Source: Halodesulfurarchaeum formicicum | GTDB taxonomy: Archaea; Halobacteriota; Halobacteria; Halobacteriales; Halobacteriaceae | Length of the DNA: 64,000 nucleotides | NCBI RefSeq assembly: GCF_001886955.1 | Contig: NZ_CP016804.1 | Location: forward strand, 558,001 to 622,000 | Reading direction: 5' to 3' | In this document: in pieces, positions 36,324 through 44,890 of the stretch | Position numbering within the stretch: the stretch's first letter is position 1 | Layout: each line of letters opens with the position of its first letter | Program-made: the position numbers and the translations under genes | Notes under the pieces: generated by a model | Databases searched by the model: none | The model's input: only the letters and a program-made list of their open reading frames with translations | Told to the model about the DNA's origin: nothing

Positions 36324-37523
36324 TCAGTTCCGCCCCACGACGCCCTGTACCGCGTTCAAGGTATCGCGGACGAACGGCCCGGGATCGTCCAGGCTGAGCA
36401 GGTCGAACCGGGGCTCTGAGATGAGCGAGGATGCGACGTTCCACACCTCGCCCGGAAGTGAGGGGCGCTCAGCGAGCGGGTAATCCTCCCGGATGATGCT
36501 GTGTAAGTAGACCAGTTCCCCGCGGAGCAGGTGACTCGTTGTTCCCGGTCGGTAGTCCGTGGGTCGGTTCACGGTGGGGTCCCGGGCGAGTTCCCAGTAG
36601 CGGACGGGGTAGTCGACTCCCGCGTGGACATCGACTGGGACGCTCGCCGGAATTCGGGGGTTAATCTCCAGGAGCTCGAATTCGCCGTCGTCGTTCTGGA
36701 TGAACCCGGCGGAAGCAAGCCCCTCCCAGTCGAGTTCCGCGAGCAGCGCCCGCCCCGTCGCCGCTAATTTCGGGTTGTCGACTGCCTCGTGGTAGATGCT
36801 CGGCCCGCGGGCGTACTTGTACCCCCGGTGGAGTCGCTTCTGGGACGTGACCACCGGTTCGCCGTCTCGGTAGAGGCCGCGGAAGCAGTACTCGGGCCCG
36901 TCGACGTAGGCCTGTGCGATCGGCACGTGCCCCATCGACTCGATCAGGCCCTCGATGTCAGGTTCGACCCCCGGCTCCAGGAAGACCGTTTTCGGCGGTG
37001 CCACGGACTGGCCCGGGGGGACCCCGTCGACGGTGTCGGCCGTGAGGAAGGCGTACCGTCCCTTGACGATGCGGTTGCGGTCCCAGTTTTCGACCTCGTC
37101 GAGCGGTTTGGTGTCGGGGGCCGGGACGCCGGCCCGCTCGGCGGCGGCGAACAGTCGGTGGCGGTCGTGAACGTCCTGTAATTTGTCGAAGGAGGGCCAG
37201 GGCGTCCCGATGTGTTCGGCGAAGGCCTCGCGATGCTTTGCGAGGACGTAGATGTCTTCTTCCCGAACCGGGATGACCGCTTCGACGGCATCGTGGGCTG
37301 CAAGCTCGAGCAGCGCGTCCGCATAGCCATCGAGGTCCTCGGTCGGAGAGGGCACTACTGCCGTTTCATCGCAGTACCGCGAACTGAACGACGGGGGTGA
37401 TTGCTTCTCGGAGACGGCAACGGTGTGGACACCGTGACGGCCCAAAGAGCGGATGGCGGTGACGGAGCCGGGTGTCCCAACTGCCGGGACGACAGCTGCT
37501 CCTTTGGATTCGTGTCCGGTCAT
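36324..37523 (-). CDS. ATP-grasp ligase (carboxylate-amine ligase type)
   Basis: 399-aa ATP-grasp protein of the carbamoyl-phosphate-synthase-large-chain-like group. N-terminal Rossmann-like part GAAVVPAVGTPGSVTAIRSL, then ATP-grasp core with SFDKLQDVHDRHRLFAAAER, IAQAYVDGPEYCFRGLY and the metal-site GFIQNDDGEFELLEINPRIP near residue 290. Likely joins an amino acid or small acid to an amino sugar. Convergent with the deacetylase gene, 4 bp apart. Confidence 0.82.
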   Translation of the reverse strand: MTGHESKGAAVVPAVGTPGSVTAIRSLGRHGVHTVAVSEKQSPPSFSSRYCDETAVVPSPTEDLDGYADALLELAAHDAVEAVIPVREEDIYVLAKHREAFAEHIGTPWPSFDKLQDVHDRHRLFAAAERAGVPAPDTKPLDEVENWDRNRIVKGRYAFLTADTVDGVPPGQSVAPPKTVFLEPGVEPDIEGLIESMGHVPIAQAYVDGPEYCFRGLYRDGEPVVTSQKRLHRGYKYARGPSIYHEAVDNPKLAATGRALLAELDWEGLASAGFIQNDDGEFELLEINPRIPASVPVDVHAGVDYPVRYWELARDPTVNRPTDYRPGTTSHLLRGELVYLHSIIREDYPLAERPSLPGEVWNVASSLISEPRFDLLSLDDPGPFVRDTLNAVQGVVGRN

Positions 37524-37586
37524 ACGTGTAATCGCGACCGCAACGGGGTAAGTAATGCAGCGACTAAGGCATGCAAGGGAGCGGCT

Positions 37587-38834
37587 TCAGGACGATTTCT
37601 GATGGGCGGCCACTTCCGCTCGAATGATGGCGACGATCTGCTGGCGGTCCTGTTCGTCGACATAGGGGTGGGTCGGAAGCGTGAGGATAGCACGCTGGAG
37701 CGCCGCGGCGCCGGGAAACGCCTCTGGGTCGAGGATCGGCCAGTCATACAGCGTTGTCGCCTGGATGCCGGCGTCGACGAGCGACGCCTTGATGCGGTCC
37801 CGCAGTGACTCTGACTCGAGCCGGATCGGATACCGGACGTACTGGAGCAATGTGAGCCCCTCAACGGGAGTTAGGTGCCTGATACCGCCAACGTCCGATA
37901 GCTCGGTGGCGTAGAACCGCGCCGTTCGCTCCCGTTGAGTCCGGTGGTTATCAAGGCGTTCGAACACCCGGTGGCCGACGGTTCCCTGGAAGTTCGACAG
38001 CGTCGCGAACTGGTCGCCGTACGCCACGTCGAACTTCTGCTCCGGGTGGGTTGTGGCTGGGGCTGACAGCCCGGCCGCATCCAGCAGGGTCCGGAGTCGT
38101 GAATAGACGTAGTAGGCCCGCGGCCGCGAGAACACCGTGTAACCGGCGAGTGCCCCGACGTTCACGTCGACCGCGGGGCGGTCGGCGTCGCTAAAGGAAA
38201 GTGCGGGGTTCTGGTTGACGACCATTCCGCCGCCCACCGGGATCGGTTTCCCCTGCTGGAAGTTCAGCACCGCACAATCGCCGAACGTGCCGAGGCGCTC
38301 CTGGTCGTACTCCGTCCCCAGCGCGTAGCCGAGCGCCTCGACGAGAAACGTGTTGTGGGTCCCACACTGCTCGGCAAGTTCGGCTATCGGTGACCCATAG
38401 CCCAGGACGTTGACGGCGACGAGGGCCAGCGGGTCCGATCGGAGTTCGGCCGCGACCGAGTCCTCGTCGGCGGCCAGCGTCTCCGGGTCGATGTCGTACC
38501 GGACCGCCTCCAGCCCGACTCCCTCGATGGCGTCGACGAAGTCGGAGCTGCAAAAGGCCGGCACCAGCACCGTTTCCCGGTCGTCTTCCTGCCGGGCCAA
38601 CTCCTGGAGGCAGGCAGCAAGTGCGCGTCGGAACGAGGTGTAGGTCCCGCTGCCCTCGGCGTCGAGGGACGTTTCGATCGTCCGACGGAACTGGCCGCGT
38701 CCCTCGTTCCGGAACTGTCCGAGGAGTCCGGCACCGATGTCCGAGGCTCGCAGCGGCGTGACTGCAGGAGGGACCAGTCGCATCCGCCGTGACCGGCGCC
38801 GTCGGTCGGCCGGCCCGGTGGACTCACGTTGCAT
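37587..38834 (-). CDS. DegT/DnrJ/EryC1-type PLP-dependent aminotransferase-like protein
   Basis: 415-aa protein. The ATG at 38834 (MQRESTGPADRRR) is chosen because it follows a promoter element. Sugar-aminotransferase features: TSFRRALAACLQELARQ, VLVPAFCSSDFVDAIEGVGL, VEALGYALG and the PLP-lysine region VLNFQQGKPIPVGGGMVV (Lys near residue 195). The family transfers an amino group to a keto-sugar; this member is diverged. Reverse orientation to 39232. Confidence 0.82.
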   Translation of the reverse strand: MQRESTGPADRRRRSRRMRLVPPAVTPLRASDIGAGLLGQFRNEGRGQFRRTIETSLDAEGSGTYTSFRRALAACLQELARQEDDRETVLVPAFCSSDFVDAIEGVGLEAVRYDIDPETLAADEDSVAAELRSDPLALVAVNVLGYGSPIAELAEQCGTHNTFLVEALGYALGTEYDQERLGTFGDCAVLNFQQGKPIPVGGGMVVNQNPALSFSDADRPAVDVNVGALAGYTVFSRPRAYYVYSRLRTLLDAAGLSAPATTHPEQKFDVAYGDQFATLSNFQGTVGHRVFERLDNHRTQRERTARFYATELSDVGGIRHLTPVEGLTLLQYVRYPIRLESESLRDRIKASLVDAGIQATTLYDWPILDPEAFPGAAALQRAILTLPTHPYVDEQDRQQIVAIIRAEVAAHQKSS

Positions 38835-39231
38835 TACCCGTCCCGAGTGTGACCGGCAACTAAGGTACCGACAGCTTACCGCTGTCGCCCCCTGATGGCT
38901 CCTCGACTGGGCGAGGGACACCAGGTTTTCGCGTCCGCGAACCGTCGCTGACCGACCCGGTCGTGGCGAAATCGGATAACACCACCAGACAGATTTCGGC
39001 CCGTACAGGTCCGTTAAGGTGGGATTAACCCAGATATTGTCGATCCTACCACTGCCATGGTTGGTATTGTGTGGGTGTGATTGTGGGTGGAACGGGCCGC
39101 GATCTGTGCAGTCAACTCGTAACTACCTGGACTCCAAAATCAGGTAACTAGTCGTCAATCGGCAGGAATAACCGGTTTATCGTCCCAATCCTGCAGAAAG
39201 GGTCTTTGTAGTAAGTCCATCATTCCGGGCC
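38835..39231. promoter_or_regulatory. Divergent promoter region
   Basis: About 400 bp without a gene. Reading towards the aminotransferase, GTAAGCTG (38879-38872) followed by TCGGTACCTTAGTT forms the motif-plus-TATA arrangement about 38-45 nt before its ATG. Towards the beta-helix gene, TACCTG (39125-39130) and CAGGTA (39142-39147) form an inverted repeat with an 11-nt spacer, and GGTTTATC (39174-39181) is a possible TATA box. Confidence 0.45.
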
Positions 39232-41397
39232 ATGGGAAATCGTAATGGTCCCGCTACCGAGGAGGAGTCGACTGGCGATGACGAGAAAGCCATTCCTATC
39301 ACTCGCCGCCGGCTCGTTCAGCTCGCCGGGCTCGGGGTTACTGGAGCCACAGCGGCCGCGATGTCACAAGGTGCGAGCGCGGGGTCGTCCCCTGACAGGC
39401 TCGAAATCATCTCGTCTGGGAGCGAACGGATCGATTACTCGTTCACGACCACGGACAGCATCACGCCGATCGAGAACAACAGTTTCGTGTCGGCGGAGGC
39501 GGCCGAGGAGTCGGTGGTCGAGAACGATGACGGAACCGTAACCGTGACCGGTCGGATGGACCCGGGGTACGGCGACACATTCGAGATTAGCGGCGACGTC
39601 GTCGCGTTCCGGCCACAGACGGGCAGTTATCGGCTCTATTTGAACGGGGAGCGCATCTCGCGGTCGGATCTGGTGACCGACCGGACCCGTCGTCTGGAGA
39701 TCACGACCCCCGATGACGGCTCCGTCGAGTACGCGATGACCACGTCGGGCGAGATCACGAAAGTGTTCGACAACGGGCCCCTCTCCGCCGAGGAGAGTAA
39801 CGACACCATTACGGAGAACGACGACGGCACCTGGACGGTGACCGGACTGACGGGCAACGGCTACGGCGACACGTTCGAGTTTGCGGGCGAGGTGCTTGAT
39901 TTCTCGCCGCTCACCGGCGAGTTCGCCCTCAAAGTCGATGGCGAGTCGGTCACGCCCCACGAGCTACTGGGCGAAAAGCGTGTTTACGACCGCGAGCACA
40001 GCTATTCCTTCGAGGGCGTCGGCGACGATTGGGCTGACGTCTACCTCGAAGTCGAGGAGAACGGGAAGCTGGTTGCCTCGACGTTGGACGGGGCGACGAT
40101 CGATTCCGATTACTACTGGATCAGTGACGACGGCACGAAGGCCGCGGCACGTGTCTTCCCCGATGATCGGGACGCATTCCAGTTCGACAACCTGGTACTC
40201 GACGTGACCATCGACGGGACGGCCGATGCGTACGTCGACGGCAGGCAGTCGAAAGTCTCCCGGTACCCCCAGCCGGGGGCGAGCGGTGACGACTGGAAAG
40301 GCGGTTTCTTCTGGCAGGACGAAGAGACGACGACTGATACGACGACTGATTCGACAACCGACACGACAACCGATACGACGACTGATTCGACAACCGATAC
40401 GACGACTGATACGACGACTGATACGACAACCGAAACGGGCACGGACGGCATCGGGATTGGCGGTGGGTCCGGATACGAGAACATCGTGACCCGCGAGGAC
40501 GCCGACTACGTGGTTCAGAGCGCAAACGGCATTCAGGACGCCCTCGCCTCCGCGTCGTCTGGCGATATCGTCTTCGTTTCCGGGGACGCCGTCATCGACA
40601 CCGGTGGGCGGTCCATGGACGTGCCCAGCGGCGTCACGCTGGCGTCGAACCGCGGCCTCGATGGCGCTCCCGGGGCACTGCTGCGCACCGACGAGACGCC
40701 CCAGATCATGCTGCGCCCGCAGGCCAACTCACGCGTAACTGGGCTGCGGCTCCGCGGACACTCTCCCGACAGAACCGTGACCCACCGGGACGGGATCTCC
40801 TTCGATACGCCCACGTACGCGATGCGTCTGGAGGGCGGCGACGTCGAAGTCGACAACTGCAAGGTGTGGGGATGGCCGGACCGTGCCATCTCCGTGCAGG
40901 AGGCCGGCTCACACGTCCACCACAACTACATCTTCGACAACAACGGCCAGGGCCTCGGCTACGGTGTGGCCGCGAACGACGAGTGTCTCATCGAGTACAA
41001 CTACTTCCACAACAACCGCCACTCGGTGACCTGTGCCTACAACGCACCGGGGTACACCGCCCGGTACAACCACTTCTCGCCGGTCTCGGTGATGCACATC
41101 TGTGACGTTCACGATCCCTTCCAGGGCGACACGACCATCGAGTCGAACGTCATCGAGAACGGCGAGTCCCGGACGTGGGACAACCCCGCAGCAGAGGGTG
41201 TGGCAGGCTACTCCGGCGGCTTCGACGGCGGGTCGCTGACAGTGATGGACAACTGGTTCTTCGATCAGTCCACCGCCTACTTCGAGGACTTCGGGGCCGT
41301 CAGCGACAGCGGGAACGTCTACGGCGACGAGGGTGCTCACGACCCCGCCGATGTCATCCCGAACCACCCCGGTCTGGGCGACCGGCCGTGGCTCTGA
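39232..41397 (+). CDS. Tat-exported right-handed beta-helix protein with duplicated N-terminal module
   Basis: 721 aa. Twin-arginine signal ITRRRLVQLAGLGVTGATAA (residues 23-42). Residues about 56-245 hold two tandem copies of one module: GYGDTFEISGDVVAFRPQTG in copy 1 and GYGDTFEFAGEVLDFSPLTG in copy 2, each introduced by DDGT.TVTG. A related third unit ends DVTIDGTADAYVDGRQ. A Thr/Asp linker (residues 366-401) leads to a pectate-lyase-like beta-helix (HHNYIFDNNGQG, IEYNYFHNNRHS). Probably a secreted polysaccharide-binding or -modifying protein; no catalytic residues assigned. Confidence 0.85.
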   Translation: MGNRNGPATEEESTGDDEKAIPITRRRLVQLAGLGVTGATAAAMSQGASAGSSPDRLEIISSGSERIDYSFTTTDSITPIENNSFVSAEAAEESVVENDDGTVTVTGRMDPGYGDTFEISGDVVAFRPQTGSYRLYLNGERISRSDLVTDRTRRLEITTPDDGSVEYAMTTSGEITKVFDNGPLSAEESNDTITENDDGTWTVTGLTGNGYGDTFEFAGEVLDFSPLTGEFALKVDGESVTPHELLGEKRVYDREHSYSFEGVGDDWADVYLEVEENGKLVASTLDGATIDSDYYWISDDGTKAAARVFPDDRDAFQFDNLVLDVTIDGTADAYVDGRQSKVSRYPQPGASGDDWKGGFFWQDEETTTDTTTDSTTDTTTDTTTDSTTDTTTDTTTDTTTETGTDGIGIGGGSGYENIVTREDADYVVQSANGIQDALASASSGDIVFVSGDAVIDTGGRSMDVPSGVTLASNRGLDGAPGALLRTDETPQIMLRPQANSRVTGLRLRGHSPDRTVTHRDGISFDTPTYAMRLEGGDVEVDNCKVWGWPDRAISVQEAGSHVHHNYIFDNNGQGLGYGVAANDECLIEYNYFHNNRHSVTCAYNAPGYTARYNHFSPVSVMHICDVHDPFQGDTTIESNVIENGESRTWDNPAAEGVAGYSGGFDGGSLTVMDNWFFDQSTAYFEDFGAVSDSGNVYGDEGAHDPADVIPNHPGLGDRPWL
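40327..40434 (+). repeat. Nine 12-bp repeats encoding a (T/S)TTD linker
   Basis: Nine tandem 12-nt units (ACGACGACTGAT and variants with TCGACAACCGAC) encode [T/S]TTD nine times, the last ending in Glu. The unit length keeps the frame for any copy-number change, so the linker can vary in length between strains. A Thr-rich, acidic linker is a typical O-glycosylation target in haloarchaeal surface proteins. Confidence 0.9.
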
Positions 41398-41405
41398 GAT
41401 CGGTC

Positions 41406-42386
41406 TCAGCGATACCCCAGGTCGCGTAAGTGGTCGGCGACGTCGTGCTCGGCGGGCCCGGTAGTGACTGGGGGCGGGTCTCGTGTGCCCTGATCCGTCG
41501 CGGTCGTTTCGACCCAGGGGACCCGCTTGACGGCGGGTAGCGGGCAGCCGACAGGGTGCTCGTAGAACCCCCACTCGCCGAAGGCCTCGCCGTGATCGGC
41601 GGTGATGGCGACCCGGTCGGCGTCGACGTTCTCGAGGAGAACCGTGACTTCGTCGAGCACCAGTCTGAGATTATCGAGGTAGTGATCCCAGACCGTCGCC
41701 TGGTCGATCTCCCCTCGACGTAGTGGCTCGAATGGTTCGGCACACGTCTCGGAGACTGGGTCTTCACTCTCGATAGCGTCGGCGATGTACGGCGCGTGTG
41801 GTTGCATGTAGTGGACGACGATTCGATCGACATCGGCCTCCCGCCCCACCGATATTGCCCGATCGGTGACGGCCTCTGGTGGGGTTATTCCGAGCCGCTC
41901 GCTTCGACTGTCTGCCCACACTTCATCGAGCAACCCGAACACTTCGGGTTCGACCGGGTTCCAGTCCGGCCAGGTAACTGGGGTCGCGACGTACTGCGGC
42001 GGCAACAACCGATTCCGGAGGACCTCTTCGGAGTGGGGGTTTGCGGTCACATACGCGGTTCGGGAGATGGAACTGGCGTATTTTCGGTCGAACGTGTGGG
42101 ACACCCACTCGCTGGAGGTGCTGCCAGGTGACCAAATCGCCTCGCGCTCGTCGAGGAAGTCATACTCGTCAGCTACGGCCGCCAGCGCGTCGGTCCGGCA
42201 GGTGTCCAGTATGACCAGCAGGTCCCACTCTCGCTCGTAAGCCGGCGTCCCAAACCGCAGGCGAGTGCTGAGGGTCAACCAGAGCCCGACATAGAGATAG
42301 TAGGCCCCGAGCTGCAGGCCGCCGAGGATGTCCTCGTCCATTCGCTCACGAGTATCGGCGACCCAGGCCCGGACGTTCGTGGCCAT
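41406..42386 (-). CDS. Alkaline-phosphatase/sulfatase-fold protein
   Basis: 326-aa protein. Metal-binding motif LLVILDTCRTDALAAVADE near residue 54, VHYMQPHAPYIAD and ITADHGEAFGEWG near residue 255 mark the superfamily. The sulfatase formylglycine box (CxPxR) is absent, so it could be a phospho- or sulfo-transferase, or a hydrolase with another nucleophile. A hydrophobic stretch LGAYYLYVGLWLTL near residue 25 may touch the membrane. Ends with the LRDLGYR tail. Convergent with the beta-helix gene. Confidence 0.8.
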   Translation of the reverse strand: MATNVRAWVADTRERMDEDILGGLQLGAYYLYVGLWLTLSTRLRFGTPAYEREWDLLVILDTCRTDALAAVADEYDFLDEREAIWSPGSTSSEWVSHTFDRKYASSISRTAYVTANPHSEEVLRNRLLPPQYVATPVTWPDWNPVEPEVFGLLDEVWADSRSERLGITPPEAVTDRAISVGREADVDRIVVHYMQPHAPYIADAIESEDPVSETCAEPFEPLRRGEIDQATVWDHYLDNLRLVLDEVTVLLENVDADRVAITADHGEAFGEWGFYEHPVGCPLPAVKRVPWVETTATDQGTRDPPPVTTGPAEHDVADHLRDLGYR

Positions 42387-42575
42387 GTGGGGTCGTGCTC
42401 GGCAGTGGGGAAAAGTAAATACGGGCTACCGACCCGGGGTCTGTCTGTGGCACAGCCGTGTCATCCGCCTCTCAGGCTGACGTCTCCCTCGGATGCGCTC
42501 AGATGGCGGTGGGCCGAACCTACTGCGCCGTACGACACTCATAACAAATGCGCTTCGCTGGATTGAACCCAACAG

Positions 42576-44042
42576 ATGAACCGACGCCAACTCCTGCGAC
42601 AGAGTGCAGTAACCGGAATTGTGGGGGTCACCGGCGTCGCCGTGTATCGCCAGGTCGTCGACCGCTTTTCGAACGAACCACCCCCGAATAGAGATACTGA
42701 CACGGACCCGAACGGGGACGACCAGATCGAAACCCCAGCAGACCTGAGCCCGCCAGCCGAGGAGGAGCCGGTCCGTCACGGCGACGAATTCGGCACCGTC
42801 GTGGACGCCGTGAAGGCTGGTGCGGATCCCGAGGGAAACGAACCCATCGACGACTTCCTGAACGAGTATGCAGACGATGACACGCTCCTCTCGTTCCCGG
42901 CCGGAACCTACCTGCTCCCGCAGATCAGGCTCACCGAGTACGATCACCTCGGCGTTGTCGCGGCCCACGAGGAACACCCGACGTTCGTCGCGCCGGCGAA
43001 CAGCTGTATCGATACCGACCCACACATCCAGTTCGACCAGATCACGAACTTCCTGCTGGAAGGGATCGACTTCGATTTCAGCCGGGATGGGGCCGGTGGC
43101 GCGGTCAACGTCATCGCGTCGGGTGACGCGACAGTCCGCGATGTCACCGCACAGGGCAGTTGTCGCCAACAGATCGCCATGTTTCGGATCGATATCCGTG
43201 ACCCCGAGGGGACCGGCCTCGTCGAGCGGCTCCGGATGCAAAACGCCGAGAACAGCGGCTGGATGACCGGGGCCTACGTCGGGCAACGCCACTCCGGCGA
43301 GGTGACCTTCCGGGACTGCGAACTCAGTGAATTCACCGACAACGGGCTCTACGGCTCGGCACCCGGCGTTTCAGACGGTGGGGGCGGGACGGTCCACACG
43401 GAGGGCGGGCACTTCGAGAACAACAACGTCTCGAATATCCGCCTTGGGACGGATGGGTCGACGGCTCGCGACGACACCATCGTCGTCGAATCCGCGCCCA
43501 AAATCGATTCGATAAACCTCCGGGGCATCCGTTTCCGGCGGGGGAGCGGCCAACTGGTCGAGGACTGTGACATCCGGTTCGGGCCCGAGGTTACGAACAG
43601 TTTCGGTGCCATCGTCTTCCATGCCGACAACGGCGGCGCTCGGGTCGCCAACACACAGGTTACGATGGACAGCGATGACATCCCTGCCATCAAGGGGTTC
43701 TACCACTCCGGAGGCGGCGAGGGCGGGCCGACGTTCGAAAACCTGACCGTCGACGGCGAAGCGAAACGGGGGTACACCGTCCAACTGAACGGTCGGGACG
43801 GGACCGTCTTCAGGAACTGCACCATCGAACAACGGGGCGACCATCGTGACGGTATCCGTGTCGCCTACTCCGAGGGCTGTGAACTCGTCGATTCCCGCAT
43901 CGACGTCTCCGGCTATCCGCTCATTCTCCGTGACTCGACGATGACCATCCGCAACACAACCTTCGTCACCCCCGACGGCGAGCGCCACGTCGACCATATG
44001 GAGGCCGGTCCGGGTGACTTCCGGCCGGGGACGTGGACATGA
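42576..44042 (+). CDS. Tat-exported right-handed beta-helix protein
   Basis: 488 aa. Signal MNRRQLLRQSAVTGIVGVTG has the twin arginine at residues 3-4. After an acidic linker, residues about 65-470 are parallel beta-helix repeats (LEGIDFDFSRDGAGGAVNVI, DCELSEFTDNGLYG, FRNCTIEQRGDHRDGIRVAY), like pectate lyase/Pel-type folds. Likely binds or processes the cluster's polysaccharide outside the cell. CATAACAAATG (42540-42550) is a possible TATA element. The next gene follows 14 bp later. Confidence 0.82.
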   Translation: MNRRQLLRQSAVTGIVGVTGVAVYRQVVDRFSNEPPPNRDTDTDPNGDDQIETPADLSPPAEEEPVRHGDEFGTVVDAVKAGADPEGNEPIDDFLNEYADDDTLLSFPAGTYLLPQIRLTEYDHLGVVAAHEEHPTFVAPANSCIDTDPHIQFDQITNFLLEGIDFDFSRDGAGGAVNVIASGDATVRDVTAQGSCRQQIAMFRIDIRDPEGTGLVERLRMQNAENSGWMTGAYVGQRHSGEVTFRDCELSEFTDNGLYGSAPGVSDGGGGTVHTEGGHFENNNVSNIRLGTDGSTARDDTIVVESAPKIDSINLRGIRFRRGSGQLVEDCDIRFGPEVTNSFGAIVFHADNGGARVANTQVTMDSDDIPAIKGFYHSGGGEGGPTFENLTVDGEAKRGYTVQLNGRDGTVFRNCTIEQRGDHRDGIRVAYSEGCELVDSRIDVSGYPLILRDSTMTIRNTTFVTPDGERHVDHMEAGPGDFRPGTWT

Positions 44043-44056
44043 GGGAAGCCTGACCG

Positions 44057-44890
44057 ATGCGCGAACGCCGTGATTCGCTGCCGGCGACTGTCGTCGCGAA
44101 AGTCCATCGGGAGGGACCGCTGTCGCTGCTTCGAGAAGGACCGGGATGGGTCGTTGGACACCTGCTCACGGCGGTCCAGCTCGCGTCGATACGACGGCTA
44201 CGGCGGTTCCGATACCGCCGCGCTGGCCTGGTCGCCATTCCGGACCCAACGGCGACCATCGAGATCGACCCACAGGCAGTCACGCACATCGTCCCCCTCT
44301 CGCGATTCGAAACGTCGTTTCCCCGGCGGCTGCTGGGCACGGTCCGCGGTGGTGACTGGGACCGCAACCTCCCTCGCATCGAGAACCAACCGAAGTACCA
44401 GGCCTGTCAGGCCCGTGTGGCGGGCACTCCCTGGACGGACACCGGTATTGTCGATCACCTCGCGGCGGAACTTGAACGGGTTGACGCCGACACCATCGAG
44501 CACGGCTGTGACTCACGAGCAGCCCTGCGCCAGCGGTACGAGGGCGAGCGGGAGACGCTGTACCGGAGCCTCCGGGACGAGGGCTACGACCGGGCAGTGT
44601 CACCGGTCTGCTGTCGGGTTCACATCGGCCGCGACGGACGCCTGCTCTTCGGGAGCGGCGGCCGTCACCGGTTCTACCTCAGCCGGCTGCTCGGGATCGA
44701 GTCGGTGCCGGCCCAGGTGCTCTGTCGCCACCACGAGTGGCAAACTGTCCGGGATTCTGTCGCGACGGCCGACTCGCTGGCCGACCTGCCGCCCGAGGTC
44801 CGAACGCACCTCGATCACCCGGATCTGCGTGAGTTCCCGCTCGCTCGTGAAGCGCCTTCGGACGCTCGGCAAGCGGGACTCGTGGGATGA
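44057..44890 (+). CDS. ParB-like nuclease-fold protein of glycan clusters
   Basis: 277-aa basic protein. An N-terminal basic/hydrophobic part (LASIRRLRRFRYRRAGLVAI) is followed by a domain ending VHIGRDGRLLFGSGGRHRFY and LSRLLGIESVPAQVLCRH, the pattern of ParB/sulfiredoxin-fold proteins ('I..DG..L.DG.HR...A..LG...VPV.V'). No HTH, so not a chromosome-segregation ParB. Its place in the beta-helix operon suggests a glycan-related role; some ParB-fold proteins are kinases or nucleotide hydrolases. Confidence 0.65.
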   Translation: MRERRDSLPATVVAKVHREGPLSLLREGPGWVVGHLLTAVQLASIRRLRRFRYRRAGLVAIPDPTATIEIDPQAVTHIVPLSRFETSFPRRLLGTVRGGDWDRNLPRIENQPKYQACQARVAGTPWTDTGIVDHLAAELERVDADTIEHGCDSRAALRQRYEGERETLYRSLRDEGYDRAVSPVCCRVHIGRDGRLLFGSGGRHRFYLSRLLGIESVPAQVLCRHHEWQTVRDSVATADSLADLPPEVRTHLDHPDLREFPLAREAPSDARQAGLVG

